Origin: Cylindrodendrum hubeiense
Lineage: Eukaryota; Ascomycota; Sordariomycetes; Hypocreales; Nectriaceae
Length of the DNA stretch: 64,000 nucleotides
Assembly (NCBI GenBank): GCA_014621425.1
Contig: JAANBB010000034.1
Span: 1 to 64,000 of the forward strand
Direction: 5' to 3'
Position numbers and translations under genes: made by a program. The notes under the pieces are model-generated. The model was not told the DNA's origin. It worked only from the letters and a program-made list of their open reading frames with translations, and did not search any database. Every line of letters begins with the position of its first letter. The first letter of the stretch is position 1. Shown here piece after piece: positions 21,601 through 34,113 of this stretch.

Positions 21601-22475
21601 TTCTTCTGTGAATCCGCGTAATCGCAGATACCTCGAATGACGATGCATGGGAAATCCATCAGCCCTGCTGCCTCCATTTCGACGCACAGCACATTCCCAC
21701 CAAGGCTCTTGTTGAGTGTGTCACGAAACTCGGCGTCCTTGATTACTTGGTTACCAGATGCGATGAGCCCGTAGTGAACCTGCACATCACCAGTGATGCG
21801 ATCAGAAGTGTCTGAGGTGACAGGATCTTGGTGTAACTCAGACCGGATGTACTTTGGTACCAGTCTTGGCCATTTCTGCTTCAGCTCCTCTAGATACTCC
21901 GGTATCCTAGATCCAACCATATCATGGTCGGTTTCCAACTTGGTCAATGCTGTCAAGAGTGCACTAGGGGGGTTATTCAATGCGCCAGTCCGTTTGAACA
22001 TCCCATCCCTTTCCGCCTTGCCGAGATCCCACTGGACCACACCAGGGTATTGGCCGGTCGGCGTACTGACCACGACATCACCGAGTCTTACTTGAGGTGG
22101 AATGCCACCGCCAATGCCCACCATGAGGCCGACTTTGATAGACGGAAACGTACGCACCATCTGAGTAGCGAAAGTCGCAGCTGCATTAGTGCCGATCTTC
22201 CCTTTCGGCAGACAGGCTATGACAATGTTATGTTCGGCGATGGATCCCAGTGTGTATGCGTTGGAGTCGTTGGTTGGCTTCCGGAGATCAGGATGTATTT
22301 GGTCCAGCATGGCCTTTGCCGCCGTCTGCTCCTTTGGCAGCGCACAAAGCCATCCCACAGTGTAATCGCTGTGGGTCAATTCTATCGGATGAGATCCATC
22401 GTCCTCCTTCCTCCTCTTTGCATCGGGAGACCCAGTGTCTCTATCACTGCTGGTTTTGTCGCGTCTTCTCGACAT
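18644..22475 (-). CDS. PNP_UDP-NACHT-ankyrin NLR
   Basis: Three exons (22475-21470, 21421-20599, 20546-18644), introns 48 and 52 nt, 1243 aa. Residues about 36-335 form a nucleoside-phosphorylase-like N-terminal domain ('[12 protein letters not shown]', 'VGIGGGIP', 'EMEAAGLMD', 'IRGICDYAD'). The NACHT follows, with the P-loop '[10 protein letters not shown]' (Lys417), the Walker B-like '[10 protein letters not shown]' and 'IFATSRP'. A winged-helix/helical region ('[11 protein letters not shown]', 'CPSDEEF') leads to 11 ankyrin repeats of 33 aa (about 878-1240). This is the fungal STAND/NLR layout linked to non-self recognition and heterokaryon incompatibility. Ankyrin units are nearly identical, as in fast-evolving recognition receptors. 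The N-terminal domain may act on nucleotides on activation; this is inferred from the family. Confidence 0.92.
18664..19653 (-). repeat. Duplicated five-unit ankyrin block (2 x 495 bp)
   Basis: Ankyrin units 2-6 (about 19159-19653) and 7-11 (about 18664-19158) match position by position. Examples are '[16 protein letters not shown]' with '[16 protein letters not shown]', and '[10 protein letters not shown]' with '[10 protein letters not shown]'. The spacing is 495 bp. The array looks like a recent in-frame duplication inside a 99-bp-period repeat. Confidence 0.75.
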
Positions 22476-23971
22476 TGCTGATGCGTTAGGAGTAGGCGTG
22501 GACGTAAACGGGGTCTAGGTTGGAATTGCGGTGCGGGGATTGGGCTCGATCTTCGGCGGCAAACGGCTAGGTTCCTGAAACCTCTTGACACGTGAATAAA
22601 AGATTACACACCAGGAAGACGCGAACGTACTTAAATGGCAGGAAAGTGGTTAGAACAGGTACATATATACGATAGCAAAAGTGAATGGGGCTGTGAAAAT
22701 GTCGCTATACCCCTGCAACTTGGGTGGCTGAGCATGACTGCGTGCATTTCTTCACAGCCTCGCATCATCACACGCGCCCAGAGCCAATCATTTGCACTCT
22801 CTGTCGGCGAGGTCTGACTACCGCCGTGAAAGCTTACTTCAATCTTGAGATAATAGAATAGATTAGGAGAAGTTCATATATGCGGCGGATTCGCATAAAC
22901 GCAGGAGTCTTCGTTGGATTATTCATCCTCGACCATGGAGAAGCCATTTACTGATGTCTGTCATGCGTCCCAATCAATTCCCCACATGATGACCCGCACT
23001 AAAACCAGCCTGTTATTGGATTCTAGGCAGCCCCAGGCGCGTGTCAACCTCTCACATTACCAAATGTTTCTCGGTCTCGCGTGCAGCCCTCTTGTGGCAA
23101 AGAAAATTCCCTGGCATTGTCAGACTCCCAACATTTACACATGCTGTGAACCGCGGGGCTGCTTGTGGCGCCCCACCTGTTCAACGCCGCTCCCAATCGA
23201 TCGAAAGTTCCCTATCCCGGAGGAGATAGACGCCTCGTGTCAATGACGGGCTGAGCATATTTTGTCGACCGGGAGTTTCCGAGGTGCAAAGTGCAGCATT
23301 GCAGACTACGGGGGAGGCGATGCAACCCACGAGTCCCCGGCCCCCCCGTTTCCGTCGCCCGTAGCCGAGACCACTACCCTAGACCCAAACTCCAACATTG
23401 ACACGTTATACTCAATCTCCTTTTATATATTGGTAGCTAGATATGTTTCCGATGCACCTCGTAGAATTGGCGAGAAGAAGCTACTGTGATATCTCGCATT
23501 CGCGGGTTTGGGAGCTGGGCTCACAATGACTTCAGCCACAGGTGTAACCATCATTGAAATCACTTCGCAATACTACAGCACGCTAGATTGCTCCATTTTT
23601 CTCGTTGCCGTTTCTGGACAAGTAATCAACTTTGCGTCGTAGCTCCTGCATATGGAATTATCGTACAGCTAAGAACACTCGGAGTAAGTTTGGCCTATCC
23701 AGGTGGAATGGTAATGATTAGAAAGGGAGAACCTTTGATGGATCCGGTTTGTGACGAGGATGTAACCTCCTTTTCTTCAACAGTACCATACTCTGTTGTT
23801 ATCTCTTGATTTCCAAACTACAGCTCATTCCCATCTCCAAACAAAAATTGACACGATCACATATATATCCCTTAGTTTGAGAGAACGATAGTGACGAGGT
23901 CCTGTGCATTGGGTGGGAAGTCGAGGGATATTTCTAACATATAATATTAGCTTCTGCCCTTATGCTCTATT
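22476..23971. other. 1.5-kb gap without a supported gene
   Basis: It includes the NLR promoter. A stretch at 23340-23350 is C-rich and the part after 23800 is AT-rich. Short open frames here have no recognisable features. Confidence 0.4.
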
Positions 23972-26393
23972 TTAGCAGCTAATAAGGACGACCTTACCAA
24001 GCTTGTTGCCCATACCTTTCACGGTCTTATAGACCCGATAGGTATGAGTGCCTCCAACACGCTGGACCGTGGCTCTCCACCTCTTCTTTGTCCCCCAAGG
24101 CAAATTTTCGATCTGCAGTTTGTACGCAGTGGCCTTATTGTTGCGAACAGTTGGTTGTGTGAAGGTCAATACACCGTCTAATCAGTTAGTAGGTCTCCAG
24201 GTAAAGAAAAGTGGACAATGATAACCTACACATGGATCCACCGACCAGGAAGCATGCTTGTTCTCCATTGTAAACTATTATGCAGTCCAACGTCATTTAT
24301 GTGTCTTCATATATGGTCAGCGAATTGATGTTAACTCACGTCCATTTGCTTGAAGAACTGGCTGTGCTGTGCAAATATCAGAAGTTTCCAGCATTGGCAA
24401 CTAGGAATATATTAGTTGGTAGAGCTTCAAATCGGCTTGACTAAACCCACGGCAGTTGCAGTAATTTCATTAAAAAATATGTCAACATTCGTCATGGCAT
24501 TGGACATTGAACTTTTGAAGAACTCACCCTTCAGCATGGTGTAGTCGGCTTGATAATTGTTCAACATCACCTGGACTGTTCGTTTGTCTGAGGATATTCC
24601 AGCCAGAGCTGTGAATCCATCGGCAGATGATCCGCGAAGTCGAAGGCGGTTGAGTGTCTTGGTTACTAATTCTCCAGATAAGACCCACGCGGAGGCGGCA
24701 TTAAGGGGAACATCCCCATTGTCCGTTTTGTTATACCAAGCTTGCTATGAGAATGTTATGTCGGAATCTTCTTATAATTCCATGGTTTGGGTCACATACA
24801 AAATAATTCGGTCCATACCCGTACCCACCGTACCCAATACCGGGCCAACTCCATACCTGTTCGGCATCGGCGTCTTGTCCATACATAACCTGCAACTAAT
24901 GAGCATACAAGTCCCGCACTGAGGTGACCGGAAATATGAAAGCACATACAACTGCGGTTACCCAAGAAGCAAAATTTGCAGGGTCCCAGTATGAGGAAAG
25001 TGACGCGGAAGTGGTAGGTAAAATCTTAAGGGGAGTGCGGTTGTGCTAAGTCGGATATTAGTGATGTTATAATCATCTTCCTGAAGCTTGAATACCTCAG
25101 TAACCCATATGGGTAGATGATTCAGGCCAACTGGGGCGAGGTAGAGTTCTCGGGATTGCTTTGTTGCTGTGACCAGCTCGTAGGGGTCCCAGCTGAAGGG
25201 TGTGCTGCCGAAGTTTGAGTGAGCCATGTTTTATTTGTGAGGAAATGAAGAAACTCACAATCCCGATGAAAAGTAGCAGCTTTGATTGGAACATTGTTCT
25301 TCACTACATCTTTGTAAAACTGGGTTTTCCATGGGTCAGACAGAGTGTAATTTGCGGACGGAGTCCACATCCGCTTGAAGCCCCAAGCACCCACGCCAGT
25401 TTTGGTGCTGGCCAACACCTTTCGCAAATGCAGAGTAGTAGTTGAAGGTGGCATTGTAGTTGGAGTTCCCTGGGATATAAAGCTTCTAAAGTTAACGGGC
25501 TGCCAACATCAACAAGACAAGTGGTTTGCCTACGTTGTCGGCTTCTGGGTAAAAGTCAAAAAGCTCAATAGCTTCGTGAAATTTGGAGTTATGAGCGCCA
25601 TTCCTGTCCATGATAGTTAGCCACAATGCCAAAAGAGGTTCAGCAGCATTTTAGCTCACACGTAGCGATCAGCAAGCATGTATCCGATGCCTTCCATTTG
25701 CTCGACTGTGTGCGCGGTCATATGGGAGTGACTGCCCTCTTCAAACTGGGCGGACGCCTATAGGTAGAAGAGAAAAGGGAAGGAGATTAGAATTGATCAA
25801 GAGTCGCTACGATAATGTGGTGACTCACCTTAGCACCCCCGCCGACCACGAACTTAACCCTTGCATCGGCCTAAAGTTTTCAGTTTAGTACGTTCCAAAT
25901 TGTATAAATATGCCAATGCTGAGACTCACATTTGTGAAGTTGTAATTCGTGATATTGTATGCATCACCTGCGGAACCAGTTTTGCCGGCTCCCAAAAATA
26001 CACTGGGGAATGAATCTAGTCACGAATTGAGTAAATACAGTGTTATCAATGATACATCAGCTCACCCAATAAAAGACTCACATATGCAGACATGCTTTAC
26101 CGCGCTATCTTTCCAATGCTGTTGCATCTCAGGAGATTGATCGTTGAACTGATCATTGAGATTACTATCCGTAGCTAATACATTTCACATGTTATCAGTA
26201 TAAAATAGTAGGAAGTAAAAAGTGATGGAATCTTACGCCCGACAGCATTGTTCGTTCCTTGCAGATTCTTGAGTTGGCCTGTGATGACGCTGGAATCGAT
26301 GGTAATGACTTGTTTGGTGGAAGTCGCTGCAGCAAAACCGCCATTCCAGCTTAGTCCCGCTGGCAAAACCAGAAGAAGTAGTGTGGAAAGCAT
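23972..26393 (-). pseudogene. GH39-like secreted glycosidase, probably decayed
   Basis: Starts with a signal peptide ('MLSTLLLLVLPAGLSWNGGF') at 26393. Ten or more short exons follow, each with readable splice sites. Recognisable GH39-like pieces in order: 'VITIDSSVITGQLKNLQGTN', 'YNFTNADARVKFVVGGGAK', 'IELFDFYPEADN' (where the family has a Trp-Asn-Glu-Pro acid/base motif), 'AFAK|VLASTKTGVGAWGFKRMW', 'VPIKAATFH', 'LPIWVTE' (nucleophile region), 'YGQDADAEQVWSWPGIGYGG', and a beta-rich tail from 'DGVLTFTQPTVRNNK'. Between 'AFAK' and 'VLAST' (near 25425) the frame shifts by one extra G with no splice signal. The N-E-P motif is altered, retaining only the Glu. These signs support a pseudogene; a sequencing error at the shift is the alternative. 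The substrate would have been extracellular beta-linked sugar. Confidence 0.55.
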
Positions 26394-28214
26394 AGCGTCC
26401 CGCTCGCAGAAGGGGAGAATGCCTAACTTGAGGTTGGCTGCTGAAGATCAAGATGGGTAAGAACTCTGGTAAGCCAAGACCAAGATATGATGATGCAGAA
26501 CTCTGGCATATAAATTTCTTAGTCGAGTGCGATTTACTCCTTTATCAATTCATCGAAGTGATGTGAGAACCATCAGCCTTGTGCTCCAGGATTTCCATCG
26601 GTGGGTGAAATCCGCTACTACAGGATTCTCTTCGGCCTAATATTAACCGAACTCACGATATGTTTGGCTTACTGTTGCCCAACCTTACCCATGAGAGACT
26701 GTAATACGCGGAACTGCTTTCAAGAGAATGGTGCTTCTTGGATGCTCACATGGGAGTTACTCAGGGATCTTTTCGGCGCTATTGATTACCTGCAGCAAGC
26801 GAACAGCGGGGGTTACCTGGTTCCCCATGTTCTCTCCACTAATTTTGGATGCGGGATTAAGAATGAGGAATAAGAGTGTCAGGCGTGAAAGGTGTTCATG
26901 TCACTGACTCCACAAACTTGCACATGGCTATTTGGTACCTGATCTTCGGGTTGCAATGTTGTGGCCGGGAATGAACTTAATCTTCTTGAACCAGATCCTT
27001 GCTTTTGTGGCCGTCTGAGGCCACTAGCGTACTGGCCAACTACGCTAATCTGAATTCCGCACACCAATACCCACTCAACCTCAAGGCACTGGGGTGGTGG
27101 TGGGATCGGGGCAAGGCCGACAAGCGCGGAATGTCCACTGTTGGCGCACATACAGGGCTGTAGCATGGATCTAGTGACAGGCCATGCCGAGTCCTGCTTC
27201 AGTAAGTCCAAAATCTTACTATATCGGCCCGAGGCTTGATTACGCTGGCTTACGTACCCTGAATGGATCTTGGCGCTCGAGATGGTGACAAAAGCCTCAC
27301 ACCGTACGACAACTTCTCGTACCATCTGGAGTAGAGCGTCGAAGCATAACGTATGCCTATCCCTCACTTGCCCTTCTTGGGTTTAGGGCTGATTTCAGGG
27401 ATAAGAATCGTGAATGGCACCGTTCTAGCCGAGTCGCAATCTAAGGTTAGCATAGTACATATGACTCTCCCAGTAGTCCAGTTCATAACCAAAAAGCCAG
27501 TAAGATTAACCGATATCCGTCACATGATACGACCCGCAGAGTCCTCGCGTGGGGAATCCGAAGTGCACCGTACCCAAAGGGTTTACAGTAAGATCAGTGG
27601 GGAGGGGTGAGGGGCCTCGCGAGAGGAACTAAGCAAAAGGATGACGCTCACTCGGGCAGTAATGACTGTTATGAATACCTCCTCAAGAAGAAAGCTCCAC
27701 GGGCCAAGTAATAGCCACCTGGATAACTTCTAACACTCGAACTTTTGTCACTGATGTATCAATCCACGATTGCCAGTGAACCAATTTTCAATTGCGGCTA
27801 CTGGTACAATCGTCAGTGCATTCATTGTCGCATTAGTGTACATCAGTATAGCGTTCTAGGCCGTCGACTTCCGACTTTTAATTTAAACTATCTATGGTAG
27901 GATGCTATAACATCTCACGTACCACGCAGTCACGTAAGTCGCGATTTTAAGCCCAAACTGCGACCTTTTCACGAGCCTCTTCACTCTTAAACATCGATGT
28001 GAGCTCCTTTGCGCTGGTATCTTTCGCTGTTAGGGCAATCTGCATGTCGTCCCCTGGAACACCTCTATTGTATCAAGTTTGAGTGTCTTATTTTTATCAT
28101 CTATGACTGTGAAGTTCTCATTAATATCTGCTTACATCTAAACTCCGTGTTTACTCATTCTATGCTTCTACTAGAGAGACTTGTAGATGACAGAGGCAGC
28201 TTCGAGAAAATCCT
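26394..28214. other. 1.8-kb gap without a supported gene
   Basis: Between two minus-strand genes. The 162-codon frame at 26879-27367 and others show no domain. The 28050-28150 part is AT-rich. Nothing is called. Confidence 0.4.
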
Positions 28215-30960
28215 TCAAGGCTCATCATCATCGTGAGGATAGTATTGGGGATAGAGAGGCAACGGCGGCCATGCCGGTCGCTCATACTCCGTCTTAAAAT
28301 CGTGGGTTCCTGAGCCAATACTAATACTAACCTGCTTCTGCGTGCTGTTACTGGGAAGCTTCACCTCAGCGACAGTATTCGGAGGCACTTGCACTGTCAA
28401 GGAGAACTGCGTGTCCTCTATGATCCATTTAACAGATATCAACCCATAAGGGCTCAGAAATTGTGCATTGGCGTGCTTGAGATCACCTCCAGGGACTGGT
28501 GCGATGCGGAACTTCCGCCAACCGGGTTCTAGAAGAACCAAGCCTGCGACGTTGGTATGCATCCAATCCGCAACTGCTCCGAGAGCATAGTGGTTGAAAC
28601 TCGTCATCTCCCCGGGGTTTATACTACCGTCTGGGAGCTTGCTATCCCAGCGCTCCCACATGGTTGTCGCCCCCATAGACACCTGGTAGAGCCAGCTTGG
28701 TGCCTTCCGATGATACAGCATTCGGTAGAACAGCTGGGCTTCTCCAACCCGAGAGAGTGCATGCCCAATGATTGGGGTGCCTGCAAAGCCGGTTGCAATC
28801 TTGAACCTCGAGTTGCGCAGAATGAGATGTTTTAGTCGAGCTGCAGCTGTAGACTCTTGGCTTTGGTTCTCAAAGAGCTGGAAGTGAATGGCCAGAGCCA
28901 GAGCTGTTTGGCTGTCGGCCACCACACGGCCTTCTCTTGAAATATAGCGCGTTTGGAACGCGGTCTTGACTCCAGCCCAAGATTTGCTATAAAACTTGGC
29001 CAGCTCCTCAAGTCCCAGAGTGAGGCATATTTCGTGCATAAGGGAAGTGATGTGCACCAAGTAGGCGTTTGCAACGAGCTGAGGATCCGTGACGGAATTC
29101 CCCGGATCATCCGGAGGCGCAACGGGATCAAGCCAGTCACCAAACTGGTACGAGTCCTCCTGCCAGAGATTGGTAACTTGATCGCGCGGAATACCTTCAT
29201 CCATCCACTTTTGCATACTTTCAAATTGTTGGTTCAATATCCCACTGTCAGCATAAGACATGTAAAGGGTCCAAGGCAATCCCACTAAAACATCGCCCCA
29301 AATTGCCGTGGGATATCTCGTGTCGTTGAGAAAGACATTAGGGCAGAAAAACGGGGGTACACTGCCATGGTCTTCTATCTGCTCTGCAGAGAGATCCTGA
29401 AGCCACCCTTTGAGCATCCCAGAAGTGTCGTAGAGGTAGTTGGCGGTGGGGCCGAAAACATGAATGTCGCCGGTCCAACCAAGACGCTCATCGCGTTGAG
29501 GACAATCCGTAGGAATGCTTAGGAAATTCCCCCTCATTCCCCAACGGATATTCTCTAAGTCGTGTCAGCGGATCTTCGAAACCTGATGAGCTTGGTGAAA
29601 AGAGTATGGTTGACAACTTACTGTGTAGTTGGTTAAGCAGAGGATTAGAGCATTCAAACCAACCGGTTTGTTCCATATCGGTGTGGACGACAACGGCCGT
29701 GATTGAGGCGAGGTCCACTTCATCTGCCCGTGAGTAGAGACCATCCAATTGTACATAGCGAAAGCCGTGGAAGGTGAATTTTGGCTCCCAGACTTGCTCC
29801 TCTCCGGAGAGGAATAAAGTGTCGCTGGCCTTGCAAATTCGCAAAGGGCGCGTGGCCACTTCTCCATTCTCCAGTTCCTCCGTAAATTGGAGCTTGACTG
29901 TTCGACCCTTGGGACCACGTACACGGAGTCGTACCCAGCCGACTATGTTCTGAGCAAAATCCATCACAATCTTGCCGTTTGGTGTGGTGAGCACCGACTT
30001 CGCTGGTAGCGTTTCAATCATCCGCACAGGTGGTCCGTCTGGAGCAACCAAACTGGCGCTGGGTAGTTTATTGACTTTGACCTTGGCCCAGGAGGCGTCA
30101 TTGAAGTCTGGAGCTTGCCAGCCCTTGGGATCCAGCGAGAGGTCTGTGACCTCTCCATCATAGATCTCCGAGGTGATTATGCTTCCCAAGCCGGATCTCC
30201 ATTCCGCATCCGAGTTTATGACAGTCTTCGTGCCGTCGGCTGCCTCAATAGCCAATATAGCTACAAGGCCAATCTGGTCGCCCCAGATGTTCCGTACGCC
30301 TCCCAGGAAGCCTAGGCGGCCGCAGAACCAGCCCTCAGCGACTTGAGAAGCTATCACATTCTTTCCTTTGTGAAAAAGATTGGTGACATCAAAAGTTTGA
30401 TACGGCAGACGGTGCCTATATGAAGTCCATCCGGGCGCGAGGACGTGGTCTCCAACACGTTGGCCATTAATATGTGCTTCGTACACTCCGTGTGCTGTGA
30501 TGTACAATCTCGCCTTTCTGATGCTCTGGTTCAATGAGAAGCTCCTGCGGAAGAGTACCGGCTGCCTGGCAAGCGAGATGTCAACCGGTTGTGCACTCGA
30601 GATTAGAGAGCACGTCCAGTCTTCGCGGTTCAGCAGGCCTGTTTCGACGGTGGTAGCATCTGACCACGCAGTAGGGCTATGGTGCGGTGCTCGACCAACA
30701 ACACGCACCCGGACGGTTGCGGACGCGCCGGACTGCAATGGCAGGCTGGGCCAGGGCACCAGAACGGACTCGCTGGATGTGACGGAGTAGACTTCTGGTG
30801 ATGAAGCATTTGGACCCGTAATCTCAATCTCATAAGACTCCTGGACCCAATCTTTGAGGTCGCTGGTTGAGAACCTCCACGAGATACGCGGCTTTGACTC
30901 GCCGATGCCAATCGCATCTCGATGATGTTCAAACTGCAGTCTTTCGATGCGCAGTGCCAT
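28215..30960 (-). CDS. GH78 alpha-L-rhamnosidase
   Basis: Two exons (30960-29622, 29554-28215) with a 67-nt intron give 892 aa, a usual GH78 length. The enzyme removes terminal alpha-L-rhamnose from flavonoid glycosides, rhamnogalacturonan or similar. Order: N-terminal beta domains ('PRISWRF'), a carbohydrate-binding-like module ('AHGVYEAHINGQRVGDHVLAPGWTSY'), then the (alpha/alpha)6 barrel. The barrel has the hallmark 'DCPQRDERLGWTGD' at residues 463-476, whose acidic residues serve the inverting catalysis, and 'WQEDSYQFGDWLDP'. A C-terminal beta domain ends in an acidic tail. There is no signal peptide, so a cytosolic or unconventionally exported enzyme is likely. It is divergent from a Zn2Cys6 regulator and near a sugar permease, consistent with an L-rhamnose-use cluster. 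Confidence 0.93.
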
Positions 30961-31852
30961 TTTCAGGATAGCAAAGGCGGCTTGACGAAGCAGTGATGTA
31001 GAAGAAAAGTAGGATGAATTGGGGAATTGTCACAGGTGTCAGAGCAAATGCAAAGGCGTAAAGAATACGGCGTGTGTCTAGGGTGGTTTGAAAAGGTTAA
31101 AAATGGCGACTACTTCGGAGAAGACGGGAGATACTGTGGCAATGAAAGCCGAAGGATGCACATGAACTCCACTTGAAACCATCTGATGATCGCTTTCGTA
31201 GTTGGTCATGCTCTCTGATAGAACTACCAAGGAACTAAGTCCTTAGGTCAAGCATTCCCCCAGTTTCCTCGGTCGGTACGGGGTAGGATGCCCCGAGAGC
31301 AAAATCAACGGAGCAGTGTGGGAGCTCCGTAGTCTTTACAAGGATGGAGTGATGGGCGCAGTGTGTGGGGCCTGCACTTTTCATCCCGCAGAGGTGGGCG
31401 CAACGAGGTATCAGCACGAGCATGATCACGCTACACTGCGTGAGCCGGCATGGAACGAGTGTTACTTGGCGACATTTGGAGCCGAATGATGCATCATCTC
31501 CACTTCTCCGCATCGGCGCAGCAGCCCTCAGTAGCATCCTGGATGAGGAGGCTAGGTTTCGTCTTGGGGCAGCTCTAGTCTAGTGGATGTAACCAGGTGG
31601 TCAGCCCAATTGAGTTAGCTGTTGGAGTTCCTCGGGGGAGTGCCGAGCGATGTGGCGCGCCCTAACGTATGAAGGGGCAAAGTCCCAGTCTCGGGGCCCG
31701 GCCGATGACACTTCCCTTCAACTCTCTTCCTCTGCCCCTCTTATCTGTCTGTAACCTGTCGGGGCAATCCCACCATACTCTTCACATCGACGCGGTGCTG
31801 TGGAGCCGTGGTTCGCAGATCCTCCAGAGATCGGTAACAGAAACACCCGACC
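30961..31852. promoter_or_regulatory. Bidirectional promoter, rhamnosidase / Zn2Cys6 regulator
   Basis: 892 bp between divergent starts. It contains the CGG-N11-CCG site at 31279-31295 and GC-rich blocks with further CGGGG/CCCCG words (31635-31700). No coding signal is seen. Confidence 0.55.
31279..31295. promoter_or_regulatory. CGG-N11-CCG inverted half-sites
   Basis: CGG at 31279-31281 and CCG at 31293-31295 are separated by 11 bp, within longer CGGGG...CCCCG arms. This is the half-site layout used by Zn2Cys6 dimers. It lies about 320 bp upstream of the GH78 ATG and 560 bp upstream of the regulator ATG. Confidence 0.4.
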
Positions 31853-34063
31853 ATGAGCAGCGGCAATGCCCCGACACAGGGTCTCAAGAGACCGCACGTG
31901 GGTGGCGATGGGGTCGGACTACGCACGGCTATAGCCTGTCGCGCTTGTCGTGAACGCAAGACTCGCTGCAGTGGCCACCAGCCAACATGTGCGTATTGCG
32001 TAAAAGCGGGAGTGCCGTGCGAATATGCGCCGAACGTGCTCGCCTATACTCCCCAAAATGCGTAAGCAATTTTCTGATCTGGGTATGATGCGGGGGCGGG
32101 CGGGCAGGGTCTCGTCACCTGTATACTTTGATATCCGAGAACCTGTCATCTTCACAGATTATCTGTTGTTCTTTTTGCGCGGCGTCACATTGCTCGTCTA
32201 TTCCTTTCCTCCCCCCCGCGAGGAGCCCAATGTCTGTATCTGTAGCATGCTGACATCGCGTCATCTCCAGGGCACCGACATTCGACGAGTGGGGTGAGAA
32301 GATTCTACACGCAATCAATAGCCTCGCCAGTGATCTCAACAATTCACATCGGCATTTTGAGAACCTCAGCACCGTAGATGCGAATAATGACGTCTCTCCT
32401 ACTGCCGCCTTCAGTGAAAGCCGCAGCGAGACATGGGCGAAAGCAGTGGAAGAACAGCCCAGCTCCATTCCGATAGAAGGTCCAACTCCAATTACTAGCC
32501 TTCCGTCTATCCTGGCATGGGACGTCTTCTCAAGACAAGATGACGTCTTGGCACGATTTTCTCTCCTTCTATCGGATCACGCGAGGCTGCCCAATGTATC
32601 GCAAACTTCGGGGAAAGAGAGCGCAAGTTGTGCGAGGTCAGATTTGCTTGCTTTGGCTAGCATCTTTGAAGCTCGGGTCTTACCAGCAATGCCTATCATC
32701 GACATGGTCAAGCTGCGTAGCTATATTTCCGAAATCAGCGAATTCGGGGTTCAATGGGATACTGAGTCGTGTCTGGTTCTGCTAGTCGCGGCTTTGGCAA
32801 GCTTGAGCTCCCATCATGAAGCTCAGTCATCCGAAATGCGTGCAGAGTCTTCAGTCCTTACACCCACAACCAATTTGAGCATTGAATTCACAATCAACGC
32901 CCTTAGATATTGGAACATGGCCAAGAAGAGATTGGCCTGGGCTTTGGAGGATTCCGGGCTAGTGGCAGCTCAGTGTCAGTTCCTCGCAGGGTATGTTTCG
33001 CGCCGTTTCTCGTGCTGTTCTTGCAGTCTCTTTGGTCCTGGCCTGCTGACCGACTCCGATGGTAGGATTTGGCATCTATATGCCTCGAAATCCACAGCAG
33101 CCTGGAAAATGTTTAATGGCTCGGTGTTGGCGATCGACACTGTCGGACCTCGGCACGAATCGAGGATTGCAACTGGGCAGTGGACAAGTGACGAGTCGTT
33201 GAAGGAGAACCTTCGCTGGGCTTGTGTCGGTTTCCTGTGGTAAGTTCTACCTTGACACACGACTTTATGGAGTCGCTTTTTCTCTGCTGCGGGTTAACAC
33301 ACTTCGACTTTTTAGTAGGTTGCGTTGCGAGGAGGAATTCGCCATTTCCCCATCCAACTACAAGCTGCCAGGCAGAGAGATAGAGTCCCAGGATGCAACT
33401 CTGCTCCACCTACGACAGAGCACTCTTATGGAGTTTAGAACCTTGAGTGCGGACATGTCTGTGAAGGACCTCTCCACCTTGCATGCCACGATCGCAGCAG
33501 CAGAAAAGGCCCTTGGTGACTGGTACAAGAGACTGCCGGCACCTCTGAGATTCTCTACAAACGAGGAGCCAGAAACCCAATTCACAGAGAGTGGCCCGTA
33601 TCGAGCATTACTCCGGTCTCGCTACATTGAAACCAAAGAACTAATCCTCCGGCCTTCCCTCTACGTGTTGTTGCATGTGGGATGTCTCCGACGTCGAGCA
33701 GGTGCATCCAGCTCCAACACTTTGCAAGACGTGCTGCACGGCTATTACAGGGACCAATTCCAAGCAATGAATATACAACACCGTGCCCTGATACTCACCC
33801 GGTTGGACTCCTATTTAAATCCGCCTATGGACCAGCCATTCACAGACGCAGGCTGGTTCAAGACGCGGACATGTCTGAGTCTCGCGTTGTTACTTCTTGC
33901 TGCTGAGCGTGGTATCTACTGGGATGCGACCAATGAGGGCTTTTCGCCGCATACGGATTGCACATCTGTTCTAGATGCCGTCGAGGATTTACTAAGAATT
34001 GATTGCATATCAGGGATAAGCAGTGTATATGCGAGCCTGCTGCACGATCTACGTGCAAATTGA
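31853..34063 (+). CDS. Zn2Cys6 transcription factor of the rhamnosidase cluster
   Basis: Four exons (31853-32061, 32271-32990, 33066-33239, 33319-34063) join in frame to 615 aa. The first intron is unusually long (209 nt); the others are 75 and 79 nt. The zinc cluster near residues 29-56 reads 'ACRACRERKTRC' then 'PTCAYC' and a last Cys before 'EYAP'. The middle-homology region includes 'LVAAQCQFLAGIWHLY' and 'LRWACVGFLWLRCEEEF', and is of the same subfamily as the regulators at 13464 and 34114. The C-terminus ends 50 bp from the convergent regulator gene. It is divergent from a GH78 gene, which suggests an activator of L-rhamnose release or use, comparable in role to Aspergillus RhaR; identity with RhaR is not claimed. 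Confidence 0.85.
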
Positions 34064-34113
34064 AAGTTAGATTCTCTGTCCTCTAGGTGCCATAACATGC
34101 TGGTGACTTAATT

